Assembly: GCF_900101435.1 (NCBI RefSeq)
Contig: NZ_FMZH01000017.1
Coordinates: 1-64,000, forward strand
Reading direction: 5' to 3'
Length of the DNA stretch: 64,000 bases
From: Pedobacter soli
GTDB lineage: Bacteria > Bacteroidota > Bacteroidia > Sphingobacteriales > Sphingobacteriaceae
In this document: piece by piece, positions 1 to 8,981 of the stretch
Layout of the letters: the number at the start of each line of letters is the position of its first letter
Position numbering within the stretch: position 1 is the first letter of the stretch
Translations under genes and position numbers: made by a program
Notes under the pieces: generated by a model
Database searches by the model: none
Told to the model about the DNA's origin: nothing
What the model saw: only the letters and a program-made list of their open reading frames with translations

Positions 1-313
1 GTTTGTAAACCTTTGATTATTATTAATCTACAACCTTTTAGCAAGAACTCTATCTTATTTAGCTAATTAACGCTTTCATACATACGATCTTAATGATAGG
101 AATATTTTACCATTAAGGGATTAAGGTCATTAAGAAAGTGTAAAACAGACCAAATTTCACTTAACTGTCTTAAATCTTAATGATAAAATTAATAAAGCTT
201 TTGATGTATTGAAGAGATCCTGAAACAAATCCGATAACTATCGGATCAGGATGAAGACCTGGTATGCAACCAGAACGGCCTAATGAACCAATGACTAGTG
301 AACCAATAAATCT
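1..313. other. Intergenic region without a recognisable gene
   Basis: AT-rich stretch at the window edge. I see no coding frame, RNA gene or clear promoter here apart from the palindromic repeat at 215-253. It may hold the upstream or downstream flank of a gene lying outside the window. Confidence 0.5.
215..253. repeat. Dispersed palindrome, CCGATAGCTATCGG family, copy 1
   Basis: The core ATCCGATAACTATCGGAT (229-246) lies inside an outer stem formed by ATCCTGA and TCAGGAT. Related copies lie at 10564-10605, 32971-33010 and 40076-40120, all between genes. The outer stem sequence differs between copies but still pairs, so it looks like a REP-like structured element. Confidence 0.75.
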
Positions 314-436
314 TTAAGTCACGTTTTTGCCGATAAAGTAAAACACCACGAGCCAAATCAACCCTTTAATCAGGAAGAACAGGAAGCCTACAAGGCCTAC
401 TCTTTTGAACCATAATTTTACTTTTTCTTTGTTCAT
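314..436 (-). CDS. Small single-pass membrane peptide, 40 aa
   Basis: Reading the minus strand from the ATG at 436 gives a 40-residue peptide that begins MNKEKVKLWFKRVG and ends GKNVT. A basic, lysine/arginine-rich N-terminus is followed by one hydrophobic helix of about 20 residues rich in Phe, Leu, Ile and Trp (residues 15-36), so it should sit in the inner membrane with its N-terminus in the cytoplasm. No obvious Shine-Dalgarno site precedes the ATG, which is usual for Bacteroidota. The composition is typical of genuine small membrane proteins rather than of a chance frame, but I do not recognise a named family and no partner gene is adjacent. Function unknown. Confidence 0.55.
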   Translation of the reverse strand: MNKEKVKLWFKRVGLVGFLFFLIKGLIWLVVFYFIGKNVT

Positions 437-575
437 TACTGTTTGGGTAAAGATAACAGATTTGAGCTAAATTAGAAAGATTTTAAATAAGGATTAAACA
501 ATTAGGGCAAAAGCGCCTGTAGTTTTACATTCTAACGAAAATTGATTAGCTTCAAATCACATTTAACCTTTCAAT

Positions 576-1076
576 ATGAAAAAAATCATCATCCTCTTAC
601 TGGTGTTGGCCACCGGTAAAATCTTTGCCCACGAACAAAAAACAGTAAATCAAGCTGAAATACTTTCAAAAATACCTGTAACCACTATTGATACGGCGAA
701 GAAAATGAGCAGCCAGGACTGGAAAAACGTAGAAAACGAGCTCAAAAAAGCCTTACCTAAAAGCCTGGTAAAAACCATGATGAAACAGCTAAAATCGGCT
801 GAAGCCATGGGCAAATCGGGCAATGCCAGCGATCAGCGTGCCATAGCCAACCTGATTGCAAAAGGTATGGCCGATCATGCCGACGAGCTGGATTACGAAT
901 TGGAGAAAAAAGAAATTATCGACGATTATAAAAATGGCGATTACGATTCTGCTGCCGAAAAAAGGGAAGCCAGAAAAGAAATGAAAGCAGATTTAAAGGA
1001 ACTTAAAAAAGATTATAAGGAAAGTCTGAAAGAAAAAAAGAAAGAGAAGAAAGTGGCTAATACCCAATTTATTTAA
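576..1076 (+). CDS. Secreted charged coiled-coil protein, unknown function
   Basis: A 166-residue protein with a cleavable signal peptide (MKKIIILLLVLATGKIFA) so probably periplasmic. The mature part is strongly charged. Residues about 120-160 are an almost unbroken run of Lys, Glu, Asp and Arg that should form a single long helix or coiled coil. No catalytic motif is visible. The stop is 11 bases before the ATG of the deacetylase-like gene that follows, so the two are probably co-transcribed, but the sequence gives no hint of a shared reaction. I do not recognise the family. Confidence 0.75.
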   Translation: MKKIIILLLVLATGKIFAHEQKTVNQAEILSKIPVTTIDTAKKMSSQDWKNVENELKKALPKSLVKTMMKQLKSAEAMGKSGNASDQRAIANLIAKGMADHADELDYELEKKEIIDDYKNGDYDSAAEKREARKEMKADLKELKKDYKESLKEKKKEKKVANTQFI

Positions 1077-1087
1077 GTCTTTTAGTC

Positions 1088-2056
1088 ATGCTAAAATTTA
1101 AAGCGCTTTTCACATTCGTACTGTTAAGCACCTGCCTTTATGCTCAAAAATTTGAATCGCTAAGCAGGTACAAAGTAAATTATGCCCTGGCCAAAGATGC
1201 AGCAACACAATGGCTTGTTACAAGAAGCTTTACAGCTGACGGAGAAAAGTATCTGCTGTTGGTTAATCCACAAACATTAGATACTAAGGTTGATATTGCC
1301 AATAACTATACCACCAGCAGCCTGAAATGGCCCAATGTACTGGCTATTTTCAAAAACACAGCCTATGTTAAAGCATTAGAAGCCGCAGCTGCTAAAGATG
1401 TTCAGTTACAAAATGCTGGTATCGACCACGCTTTCCCGAATGAAAAGGGAATCACATTAACCATCGACCTCTGTCCTTCGCACAAAGCTTTAGACCGCAT
1501 TATCTTTCAATCGGTTTTTGATGAATTCAAAAAGATTGAACAACCTGCCCCATTAGCCATTTCGGTTTCGGGCAAATGGATGCTAAAGCATGAGGATGAC
1601 TTAAACTGGCTAAAAAGCCTGGTTACACAAAAAGAGCTGAACATTACCTGGGTTAACCATTCTTACAACCACGAAGTAAACCAATTACCCCTGGCCGAAA
1701 ACTTTTTGCTGGCCCCTGGAACAAATCTGGATGTTGAAGTTTTGAAAAATGAGAAACTGATGCTTAAAAACGGTTTAACCCCATCGGTATTTTTCCGTTT
1801 TCCGGGTTTGGTTTCGGATAAAGCAATTGTAGATAAAATTGAAGCCTATGGTTTAATTCCAATAGGTAGTGATGCCTGGCTGGCCAAAGGTCAGCAACCC
1901 AATGCCGGCAGTATTGTATTGATTCATGGCAATGGAAACGAAGAAATTGGTGTAAAAGATTTTATTCAGCTGTTAAAAACCAGACAGGCAGATGTAAACC
2001 GCAAACAATGGCTGTTATTTGATTTAAGACAGGGACTGGAAAAGGAATTTGAGTAA
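1088..2056 (+). CDS. Polysaccharide deacetylase-like protein (NodB/CE4 fold), secreted
   Basis: 322 residues with an N-terminal signal peptide ending near CLYAQ. From about residue 120 the protein carries degenerate NodB motifs: TLTIDLCPS in place of the usual TFDD (the second Asp is Leu), NHSYNHE giving the metal-binding H-S-x-x-H pattern, FFRFPG matching the RxP motif, and a C-terminal LIHGNGNE matching the catalytic-His motif. CE4 enzymes remove acetyl groups from GlcNAc polymers or peptidoglycan using a bound metal; here the metal site appears intact but the substrate is unknown. The first 110 residues do not match the catalytic fold and may be a separate domain. It follows the charged secreted protein by 11 bases. 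Confidence 0.75.
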   Translation: MLKFKALFTFVLLSTCLYAQKFESLSRYKVNYALAKDAATQWLVTRSFTADGEKYLLLVNPQTLDTKVDIANNYTTSSLKWPNVLAIFKNTAYVKALEAAAAKDVQLQNAGIDHAFPNEKGITLTIDLCPSHKALDRIIFQSVFDEFKKIEQPAPLAISVSGKWMLKHEDDLNWLKSLVTQKELNITWVNHSYNHEVNQLPLAENFLLAPGTNLDVEVLKNEKLMLKNGLTPSVFFRFPGLVSDKAIVDKIEAYGLIPIGSDAWLAKGQQPNAGSIVLIHGNGNEEIGVKDFIQLLKTRQADVNRKQWLLFDLRQGLEKEFE

Positions 2057-2065
2057 TTTATCGCG

Positions 2066-2182
2066 TTTTTAACCGCAAAGTACACGAAGAAAACGCAGAG
2101 GTGAAAACAGGTAAAGCATACCAATTATTTGCAACCATACTTAGCGCTACTTTGCGAAAACTTTGCGCTCTTTGCGGTAAAA
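2066..2182. repeat. Imperfect inverted repeat with CCGCAAAG arms
   Basis: TTTTTAACCGCAAAG at 2066-2080 is mirrored by CTTTGCGGTAAAA at 2170-2182, with related words (AAAACGCAGAG, ACTTTGCG) between. It fills the gap between the converging deacetylase and DUF6370-like genes. This type of repeat is common between genes in this group and could form a long hairpin. Confidence 0.6.
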
Positions 2183-2183
2183 C

Positions 2184-2525
2184 CTAATGCTTAACCGGCA
2201 ACAACTTTATTTCTTTTGCTTTAAAGCGGTTATTTACAATTTCGCCGGTTACTTCTGCTTTGCTTACGGCATTGCAAAAACCATGCTCGCCGTGCGCATC
2301 ACCGAAATCATCTATATTTTTACCATCAACAAAATAGGACTTGCCATCTATTTTCACGGCCAATTCGCAATCTTTACCTTTCATTTTAAACTGGCATTCG
2401 CCGCAGGCAATATCAACAGTTTGTTTGGTAATAACTTTTGCAGCAACAGCTTTTTTAGGTGCGGTTTGGGCATTTGCATTTAAGCTAAACAGACCGATAA
2501 AAATAGCAAGGAATAGGTTTTTCAT
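2184..2525 (-). CDS. Small secreted Cys-containing protein, DUF6370-like
   Basis: 113 residues with a clear signal peptide (MKNLFLAIFIGLFSLNANA). The mature domain contains a CGECQF motif, a further Cys in GKDCEL, and a conserved-looking stretch GKSYFVDG followed by DAHGEHGFCNAV. The cysteines and histidines suggest disulfides or a metal site in the periplasm. This pattern matches what I remember as the uncharacterised Bacteroidota family DUF6370; that name is from memory of the motif order. It stands alone between converging and same-strand neighbours. No enzymatic role can be inferred. Confidence 0.75.
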   Translation of the reverse strand: MKNLFLAIFIGLFSLNANAQTAPKKAVAAKVITKQTVDIACGECQFKMKGKDCELAVKIDGKSYFVDGKNIDDFGDAHGEHGFCNAVSKAEVTGEIVNNRFKAKEIKLLPVKH

Positions 2526-2682
2526 GAGTTACTTTTTTTTCAAATGTAGTTTTTTAGCAGCAAAAGAATTAGTGTTTGGTATAAAAAACTGATGGGCAAG
2601 ATTCCTTGAAGAGAATTGAAATATGTTTTCAAAACAAGCAAGCACCCCCCGTCCTTCGGACACCCCTCTGACAGAGGGGAAC

Positions 2683-2718
2683 AAAAAAAAGGGATATGCA
2701 ATTTGCACATCCCTTTTT
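2683..2718 (-). terminator. Rho-independent terminator of ahcY
   Basis: Reading the minus strand downstream of ahcY, AAGGGATGTGCAAATTGCAT pairs with itself into a stem ending ATCCCTTTTTTTT. The other strand also has a T-run, so it may work in both directions. Confidence 0.8.
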
Positions 2719-2727
2719 GAATATAAA

Positions 2728-2760
2728 CTTCGGACTTCCGACTACGGACTTCCGACTGTA
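2728..2760. repeat. TCCGACT/CGGACT short repeat
   Basis: The words CGGACTTCCGACT are repeated twice with ACTA between, directly downstream of ahcY. The same words recur inside the 3' end of uvrA at 21796-21838. Confidence 0.6.
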
Positions 2761-2761
2761 A

Positions 2762-4078
2762 TTAGTAACGATACTCGTCTGATTTAAACGGACCTTCAAC
2801 CGGTACACCGATATAATCAGCCTGGTGTTGATCTAAAACATCTAATTCTACACCAATTTTTTCTAGGTGTAAGCGAGCTACTTTCTCATCTAAATACTTA
2901 GGTAAAACATAAACTTTGTTTTCGTATTTATCTGTGTTAGTCCAAAGCTCAATCTGAGCCAAAGTTTGGTTGGTAAACGAGTTACTCATTACAAAACTTG
3001 GGTGACCAGTTGCACAACCTAAGTTAACTAAACGACCTTCGGCCAATAAAATTATATCTTTACCTTCAACTGTATATTTATCTACCTGAGGTTTGATTTC
3101 TACTTTAGTTGAACCATAGTTTGCATTTAACCAGGCAACATCGATTTCGTTATCGAAGTGACCAATGTTACAAACAATAGCTTTATCTTTCATGGTTAAG
3201 AAGTGCTCGCCACGAACAATATCGCGGTTACCAGTTGTAGTTACAATGATATCAGCTTCTTTAACTGCGTTAGCGAATTTCTTAACTTCATAACCTTCCA
3301 TTGCCGCTTGTAAAGCACAAATTGGATCGATTTCAGTAACAATTACACGTACACCTTGCGAGCTTAAAGACTCAGCCGAACCTTTACCCACATCGCCATA
3401 ACCGCAAACTACAGCTACTTTACCAGCCATCATTACATCAGTTGCACGACGGATCGCATCAACCAATGATTCGCGACAACCATATTTGTTATCGAATTTT
3501 GATTTAGTTACTGAATCGTTAACGTTAATTGCAGGTAAGTGCAATGTTCCGTTTTTCATTCTTTCGTATAAACGGTGTACACCAGTAGTAGTTTCTTCTG
3601 ATAAACCTTTGATCGCTGCAATCAGCTCAGGGTATTTATCAAAAACCATGTTGGTTAAATCGCCACCATCATCTAAAATCATGTTTAACGGCTGTTGCTC
3701 CGGACCGAAGTGTAAAGTTTGTTCAATACACCAGTCGAACTCCTGCTCGTTTAAGCCTTTCCACGCGTAAACCTGAATACCGGCAGCAGCAATTGCCGCA
3801 GCAGCATGGTCTTGTGTAGAAAAAATATTGCATGATGACCAGGTAACTTCTGCACCCAGGGCCACTAAAGTTTCGATTAATACAGCCGTTTGGATGGTCA
3901 TGTGCAGACATCCTGCAATGCGCGCACCTTTTAACGGTTGTGTTGGACCGAATTCTTTACGTAAACTCATTAAACCTGGCATTTCTGCCTCGGCTAATTC
4001 GATTTCTTTACGGCCCCATTCTGCCAGTGAAATGTCCTTAACTTTGTAAGGGATGTAAGTTGTCTCTACTGATGACAT
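2762..4078 (-). CDS. ahcY: Adenosylhomocysteinase (S-adenosylhomocysteine hydrolase)
   Basis: 438 residues, normal length for the bacterial short form. It hydrolyses S-adenosylhomocysteine to adenosine and homocysteine in the cytoplasm, removing the product inhibitor of all SAM-dependent methyltransferases, and holds one NAD per subunit. Visible signatures are HMTIQTAVL near residue 58, the NAD-binding glycine motif GYGDVGKG near residue 226 followed by [15 protein letters not shown], and the C-terminal family ending [10 protein letters not shown] good promoter lies upstream at 4147-4174 and a terminator downstream, so it is a single-gene unit. The ATG at 4078 gives [19 protein letters not shown], the expected N-terminus. 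Confidence 0.98.
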   Translation of the reverse strand: MSSVETTYIPYKVKDISLAEWGRKEIELAEAEMPGLMSLRKEFGPTQPLKGARIAGCLHMTIQTAVLIETLVALGAEVTWSSCNIFSTQDHAAAAIAAAGIQVYAWKGLNEQEFDWCIEQTLHFGPEQQPLNMILDDGGDLTNMVFDKYPELIAAIKGLSEETTTGVHRLYERMKNGTLHLPAINVNDSVTKSKFDNKYGCRESLVDAIRRATDVMMAGKVAVVCGYGDVGKGSAESLSSQGVRVIVTEIDPICALQAAMEGYEVKKFANAVKEADIIVTTTGNRDIVRGEHFLTMKDKAIVCNIGHFDNEIDVAWLNANYGSTKVEIKPQVDKYTVEGKDIILLAEGRLVNLGCATGHPSFVMSNSFTNQTLAQIELWTNTDKYENKVYVLPKYLDEKVARLHLEKIGVELDVLDQHQADYIGVPVEGPFKSDEYRY

Positions 4079-4146
4079 AATTTTCTTTTTAATTAATTGA
4101 TAACCAATTTTTTAACCGAATCTCAAAATACAATGCAAACTATTGG

Positions 4147-4174
4147 CAAACCTATTCTGATTATCAGCGTACAA
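4147..4174 (-). promoter_or_regulatory. Promoter of ahcY
   Basis: On the minus strand TTG is followed after 17 bases by TAGGTTTG, matching the Bacteroidota -33/-7 pattern (TTG and TAnnTTTG). The 5' leader to the ATG at 4078 would be about 65 bases. Confidence 0.65.
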
Positions 4175-4335
4175 AAGTAAGTAATTTTGATGTGAATAGT
4201 AAACGCATATCACTTTACAACTTGTAGTTAGCTGAATTATACAGAACAATTACTTTTCTGCAAATAATTTCGAAACTGGTTTTAAAAACCAGCCACCGAT
4301 TGCTAACTTACCAGCCAAACCAAATGCTTTGCTTT

Positions 4336-5313
4336 ATGAATGAAATTAAATGGGGGATTATTGGCTGTGGCGATGTAACGGAGGTTAAAAGCGGGCCTGC
4401 ATTTAATAAAGTACCCAATTCATCTTTAGTAGCGGTAATGCGCAGAGATGCGGTAAAAGCTGCCGACTATGCCCAGCGACACGGTGTACCGAAATGGTAC
4501 AGCGATGCTTCTGAGCTGATTAACGACCCAGAAGTAAATGCCATTTATATTGCTACGCCACCCCTACAACACGAAGCTTACACCATCGAAGCCCTTGCTG
4601 CCGGCAAGCCTGTTTATGTAGAAAAGCCGATGGCTTTAAATGCTGCAGCTGCGCAACGCATGGTAAATGCAGCAAATAATTATGGGGTTAAACTTAGTGT
4701 AGCGCACTACCGCCGCGAACATCCCTTATTTTTGAAAGTAAAATCATTGATTGATAAACATGCAATCGGCGATATCCGTTTTGTTGATTTACGCATGCTG
4801 CAACCACAAAAAAGCAAGGTAATAGCCAAAACGGATTACAACTGGCGCATGGATCCGAATATTGGTGGTGGCGGTCTTTTTCACGATTTGGCGCCCCATC
4901 AGCTGGATTTGATGCTGTACTTCTTCGGAGAAATGAACAGTTTTAACGGCATTGCACTTAACCAATCGAAACAGCAACCTGTTGATGATTTGGTAACCGG
5001 CCGTATCTTATTCGAAAATGGCGTGGTGTTTAACGGCACCTGGTGCTTCTCGCTTGCAGAAGGGCAACAAATGGATGTTTGCCATATTTATGGCGCTAAG
5101 GGCAAAATCAGTTTCCCGATGTTTGGCCACCAGATTAAGCTTACACGCAATGGTGTAGAAGAACAGTTTGATTTTTTACCCCTTGCCCATGTAGAACAAC
5201 CGATGATTGAAAAGGTAGTGGCTTATTTCCTGGATAAAAGCAAAAACCCCTGCAGCGGAGAGGAGGCTTTAAAAACCATGGAGCTACTGGATGGCTTTAC
5301 CTCAAATTTTTAA
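4336..5313 (+). CDS. Gfo/Idh/MocA family NAD(P)-dependent oxidoreductase
   Basis: 325 residues from the chosen ATG. The open frame extends to 4300, but the fold begins at MNEIKWGIIGCGDV, a Rossmann beta strand that normally follows the start directly, so 4336 is preferred. The dinucleotide motif GIIGCGDV, the EKPMALN motif (residues about 95-101, Lys acting in catalysis in this family) and the GGGGLFHDLAPHQLDL segment with its conserved His identify the family. Members oxidise or isomerise sugars, inositols or related polyols in the cytoplasm. The substrate cannot be named. The GH29 fucosidase lies convergently next door, so a sugar-related job is possible but unproven. Confidence 0.9.
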   Translation: MNEIKWGIIGCGDVTEVKSGPAFNKVPNSSLVAVMRRDAVKAADYAQRHGVPKWYSDASELINDPEVNAIYIATPPLQHEAYTIEALAAGKPVYVEKPMALNAAAAQRMVNAANNYGVKLSVAHYRREHPLFLKVKSLIDKHAIGDIRFVDLRMLQPQKSKVIAKTDYNWRMDPNIGGGGLFHDLAPHQLDLMLYFFGEMNSFNGIALNQSKQQPVDDLVTGRILFENGVVFNGTWCFSLAEGQQMDVCHIYGAKGKISFPMFGHQIKLTRNGVEEQFDFLPLAHVEQPMIEKVVAYFLDKSKNPCSGEEALKTMELLDGFTSNF

Positions 5314-5470
5314 TTATTTACAACTAATAATCAACCACTTACAACAAAACAGGTAGCTTTTTGAAAATATTTCAAAAAAACTAAAACAAAACTTTAAGCC
5401 GTTTGTCTATTATTTAGTTTGTTTGGTTTAAGCTTTATACGATGGATGTTGTATACTGCAAAATAATTTC

Positions 5471-5500
5471 AGCCTCATAGAAATATGGGGCTTTCTCATT
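5471..5500 (+). terminator. Possible terminator hairpin
   Basis: AGCCTCATA-GAAA-TATGGGGCT forms a nine-pair stem (one G-T) followed by TTTCTCATT. It lies about 160 bases after the Gfo/Idh gene, so it may end that transcript or a short RNA in the 254-base gap. The T-run is weak. Confidence 0.4.
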
Positions 5501-5567
5501 TAATAGAGTCGTAATAAATTTCTTTGCAGCCAGTATACAAACCAACCGCAAAGAAATTCAAATTATT

Positions 5568-6980
5568 TTATCTCCTTTCATTAAAAACCTGAAATTCGGC
5601 AATTGAAGCAGTTTCTTTTGCATGTTCGATGCGGATACGCACCTTGCTGGTCCAAATGCGATCGAAACGGTGAATTTTGATCTTCTCGGCATTTTTAGCA
5701 TCGGTAATTTTTTTCCACTCCACTCCATTCCAGTATTCAAGCACATAATCATCTATGTTGGCTTTTTGCTCGGCAATTACAACCATATTTACAGGTTGCT
5801 CGTTTTTGAAATCGATTTCAAACCAGGGTTTAGAGACAGAGCTGTTCGAGGTCCACGAAGTGCGGTAACTATCATCATTGGCAAAATCCATAATATTCAT
5901 ATCATCGCTCCAGCTGGCGTTTGCAGCCTTATTGATGGCGATGTTACTCGAAATGACCGGCAAATCAAGTGCCGGCAATTTAGCCGTAGCCCCTTCATTC
6001 TTCCATAGTTTACCTACTTCTTTTAGCGATTCTAGTGCATTATCGTCGATTAATCCGTCGCGGTTTGGCGCAACATTGAGAATAAAATTACAGCTGGCTT
6101 CATTTAAAGGTTTAATCAGTGTTTCTACAATTTCGTTTGGCTTCCGCACCGGTACGGTAGGGAAATCTGTTTTCCAGAACCACGAGGTATTAATCGGTAA
6201 ACAGGCCAACGCAGGCATTACCTTGTTTTCTTTGTGCATCCGCTGACCGGCGCCCATTTCATAAGTTTTAATATCGGTGTAGTATAAACCTTCAGCAGGG
6301 TATTTGGCGCCATTCAAATCCATCACCAGGCAATCGGGCTGTAAGGTTTTAATCAAAGTGTAAATATCTTCAAAAGGAACATCGTCATAAGAAATCCGCG
6401 ACCATGGCGCGTCCCAGCCATCAATAATTAAAGCTTCAATTTTACCGTATTTGGTCAATAATTCGGTAATCTGTTGCTTAATCATATCGATATGCTTGGG
6501 CGTAATCTGGTTTGGCCTGAGTTTATGGTGGGTATCCAGAATAGAATAATACAGCATTACTTTTAAACCATTGGCACGAAAAGCATCAGTAAACTGTTTT
6601 ACTACATCTTTACCATAAGGACTGTTCATTACATTATAATCGGTGCTTTTGGTATCCCAGATACAGAAACCACTATGGTGCTTGGTAGTTAAACAACCGT
6701 AACTCATATTGGCCGATTTTGCAGCCTTTGCCCATTGGTTGGGATCGAGTTTTTTAGGATTAAACAATTTTGGCGAGGCATCGGGATCGGGCCAATCGGC
6801 ATTGGCATAAGTAGGAATGTTGTAGTGAATAAACATACCAAAACGCAGATCGACAAATTGCTGTTGCAACTGGTTAAGGTGTTTGGCAGCTTCTGCATTT
6901 TTAAGCTGTGCTTTCACCAATGGCGAAATCAAGACTAACAAGGCAACTAAAACGTTTTTCTTAAAGGATACTAGTTTCAT
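5568..6980 (-). CDS. Secreted alpha-L-fucosidase (GH29) with C-terminal F5/8-type C domain
   Basis: 470 residues with a signal peptide (MKLVSFKKNVLVALLVLISPLVKA). Residues about 40-340 are the GH29 barrel: RFGMFIHYNIPTY near the start, then TTKHHSGFCIWDTK, KVMLYYSILD and ALIIDGWDAPW, where the Asp of IDGW is the likely nucleophile. Residues about 350-470 form a discoidin/CBM32-like beta domain with WFEIDF and EYWNGVEW, which probably binds the glycan. GH29 enzymes remove alpha-linked L-fucose from host, algal or plant glycans with retention of configuration. The export signal and lack of a lipobox suggest a periplasmic enzyme. No SusC/SusD pair is nearby, so this is not a typical polysaccharide utilisation locus. 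Confidence 0.93.
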   Translation of the reverse strand: MKLVSFKKNVLVALLVLISPLVKAQLKNAEAAKHLNQLQQQFVDLRFGMFIHYNIPTYANADWPDPDASPKLFNPKKLDPNQWAKAAKSANMSYGCLTTKHHSGFCIWDTKSTDYNVMNSPYGKDVVKQFTDAFRANGLKVMLYYSILDTHHKLRPNQITPKHIDMIKQQITELLTKYGKIEALIIDGWDAPWSRISYDDVPFEDIYTLIKTLQPDCLVMDLNGAKYPAEGLYYTDIKTYEMGAGQRMHKENKVMPALACLPINTSWFWKTDFPTVPVRKPNEIVETLIKPLNEASCNFILNVAPNRDGLIDDNALESLKEVGKLWKNEGATAKLPALDLPVISSNIAINKAANASWSDDMNIMDFANDDSYRTSWTSNSSVSKPWFEIDFKNEQPVNMVVIAEQKANIDDYVLEYWNGVEWKKITDAKNAEKIKIHRFDRIWTSKVRIRIEHAKETASIAEFQVFNERR

Positions 6981-7155
6981 TTTTTGAGTAAGGGTAATTA
7001 TAAATAGTTGGGTTGTTTTGGTTTAAAGGAACGGAGTATCTTAATTAAAACATTCCAGTTTGGCTAGGCCCCAGACGGAACTATTAGCCAGAGATTATTT
7101 AGTCAGATTAGCGGATAGCAGTAATCTGACTGAATAACAATGCATGCACACAGCA

Positions 7156-7458
7156 CTAATTTTCGTTTTTCTTATTCCAGATATCGTGATACAATTCTTC
7201 GTGTCTTCTGAATTGTAAATGCACATAAGGGCACAAAGGGATCACCATTAGTTTATTTTCCCTTACGTAAGCAACCATTGCCTCCAGCAGGAGTTTAGCA
7301 TATCCCATGCCTTCGCGATCGGGCTCTACTTCGGTGTGGTAAACAGTTAAGTCGCTGCCCTGGATGTCAAAAACCATTTCGCCGGCTTTGCCTTTTTCAT
7401 CAATTATTTCGAATGCACTTGGTCCTTCTTGCTGAAGGTTTAATTTTACTTCTGCCAT
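7156..7458 (-). CDS. Small GNAT-like N-acetyltransferase (YjdJ type)
   Basis: 100 residues from the ATG at 7458 (MAEVKLNLQQEG). The open frame extends to 7497, but the domain starts at this inner ATG. This is the short one-domain acetyltransferase form with only the core strands: FVIxD-like start, beta hairpin MVFDIQGSDLTVYHTEV, the acetyl-CoA loop GMGYAKLLLEA, and a terminal PLCPYVHLQFRRHEELYHDIW. Members of this short family are cytoplasmic and mostly uncharacterised; the substrate is unknown. It is a single gene with about 300 bases of AT-rich DNA to its divergent neighbour. Confidence 0.85.
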   Translation of the reverse strand: MAEVKLNLQQEGPSAFEIIDEKGKAGEMVFDIQGSDLTVYHTEVEPDREGMGYAKLLLEAMVAYVRENKLMVIPLCPYVHLQFRRHEELYHDIWNKKNEN

Positions 7459-7764
7459 GATTTCTTTATCGGTTTTGGGTGAATTGCTAAAACGCAAACC
7501 TTAAAATAGTGCAGACATTCGTCTGTTTTGCACAATTTTATTGATAGCCGAAAGATAAGCAATAGAAATGAGCTCTATTCATTTTTACCTGATTAAACTG
7601 CACACAAAAATTAATTACACCTGGCGGCACTTTACATTTTTTGCTTAAATGTTAACCTATTGTAAACCTAAAATACATTTTAACAAACAATGCAAAACAT
7701 AAAAAACAAAACTTTGATTTTCAATCAATTATTGCTTAAATTCAGATGACCAAATCTTAGTATT
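7459..7764. other. Divergent intergenic region
   Basis: A 306-base AT-rich spacer between the divergent acetyltransferase and CBS genes. It must hold both promoters, but I could not find a clean TTG-N19-TAnnTTTG pair; several partial boxes such as TACATTTTTTG occur. No coding frame or stable hairpin seen. Confidence 0.4.
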
Positions 7765-8193
7765 ATGAAAACCGTAAAACACTTACTCGATACCAAAAAA
7801 GTGCGCATTATCTCGGTACCCGAAAATATTTCTGTTTTGGAAGCCTTAAAAGTAATGACAGAAAAAAACATCAGTGCTGTACTGGTGATGGAAGACCAAA
7901 AACTGCATGGCATTTTTACCGAACGCGATTATGCCCGCAAAATCATTTTGCAGGGTAAATCATCAAAAGATACTTTGATCAGGGAAGCGATGACGGCCAC
8001 GCCGATTACCATTACTTTAAACGACAGCATCGATTTTTGCATGGAACTGATGACCGATAAACACATTCGCCATTTACCTATAGTTGTTGATAACGAAGTA
8101 AAAGGCATGGTTTCTATCGGCGATGTGGTGAAGTTTATTATTGAAGATCAAAAACAAACCATTTCGCAATTAGAAAGCTATATTAGCGGGTAA
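7765..8193 (+). CDS. CBS-domain pair protein
   Basis: 142 residues made almost wholly of two tandem CBS motifs (residues about 10-65 and 75-130), forming one Bateman module that usually binds adenine nucleotides such as AMP, ATP or SAM. Key segments are ISVLEALKVMTEKNISAVLVM followed by HGIFTERDYARKII in the first repeat, and MTDKHIRHLPIVVDNEVKGMVSIGDVVKF in the second. There is no attached enzyme or channel domain, so it is likely a stand-alone cytoplasmic sensor or regulator. It is followed after 10 bases by a membrane protein gene that may be its partner. Confidence 0.92.
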   Translation: MKTVKHLLDTKKVRIISVPENISVLEALKVMTEKNISAVLVMEDQKLHGIFTERDYARKIILQGKSSKDTLIREAMTATPITITLNDSIDFCMELMTDKHIRHLPIVVDNEVKGMVSIGDVVKFIIEDQKQTISQLESYISG

Positions 8194-8203
8194 ACAAACC
8201 CGA

Positions 8204-8956
8204 ATGAAGCCCTTTATTTATCCTGCGATAGCCTTTCTTACCAATTTTATACTATTTGAGGGGTTCCCCATGGCTGGCGGAGGTGCAAGTTTGGGTACTT
8301 TATTAACCATCCCAGTTATAGCTATCGTTTCGCTTTTACTAACCGGAATACACTATTTGTTGCAACGTAAAAAGGTAAAAACAAAATATTTCCAAATGGG
8401 AGGTATTGCTGCAATGGTGCTTTTAAGCTATGCCTTATTTATTACTGATGAAGGAAATACACCAATAGATATTATTGGCAGAATGTTCAAAACAGGTTAT
8501 AACTATAAAAAAATAGAATTAAGTGATTATTTCCTGGAACATAGCCCACCTTATCTTGAGAAAATATTGGCAGCAAAAAAGAAATTTAAAACCCAACTAC
8601 CAGATACTGCCTATACCATTAACGTAACAAACCCGATCAGCTTCACCACAACCGAGAGCATTGGCATTTATTACCGAAATGGAATTCCACTTTCAATAGA
8701 CGAGCATGTTAAAATACAACAACTGAATAACAATGCAATCAGATTAACCAGAATTGATAAACAAGACAGCCTGACCTTTATCCTTACACCGCTGGAAACA
8801 GAAATTAATAGCAGTATAGTGAGTGTCTTCCCGGAAGAGCATGTTAAAGATGAAGATGAAAAAAAATTAAGACTCGCTGATATTTCATTAATAAATAAAA
8901 ATAACACATTAGACAGGCAGTACTTTGCCTACAGTATTTTTTACTGGCTACTTTAA
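8204..8956 (+). CDS. Membrane protein of unknown function
   Basis: 250 residues. The first 85 residues hold three likely membrane segments (about 3-19, 29-50 and 64-82), with a Gly-rich loop GFPMAGGGASLG between the first two. The remainder (about 165 residues) is soluble, rich in Lys, Asn and Asp, and reads like a mixed alpha/beta extracytoplasmic or cytoplasmic domain. No motif recognised. The ATG lies 10 bases after the CBS gene stop, so both are probably in one transcript. A run of lysines and A-rich codons near 8860-8910 is unlike the flanking genes. Confidence 0.7.
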   Translation: MKPFIYPAIAFLTNFILFEGFPMAGGGASLGTLLTIPVIAIVSLLLTGIHYLLQRKKVKTKYFQMGGIAAMVLLSYALFITDEGNTPIDIIGRMFKTGYNYKKIELSDYFLEHSPPYLEKILAAKKKFKTQLPDTAYTINVTNPISFTTTESIGIYYRNGIPLSIDEHVKIQQLNNNAIRLTRIDKQDSLTFILTPLETEINSSIVSVFPEEHVKDEDEKKLRLADISLINKNNTLDRQYFAYSIFYWLL

Positions 8957-8981
8957 TTACTTACAGCATATTTCATGATGC

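Noticed and set aside
4079-4300. SAH riboswitch in the ahcY leader
   Set aside because: The leader is only about 65 bases from the promoter and I see no matching conserved stem. No riboswitch fold supported.
5568-6980. Fucosidase as part of a polysaccharide utilisation locus
   Set aside because: No SusC/SusD pair, sulphatase or sensor gene lies next to it.
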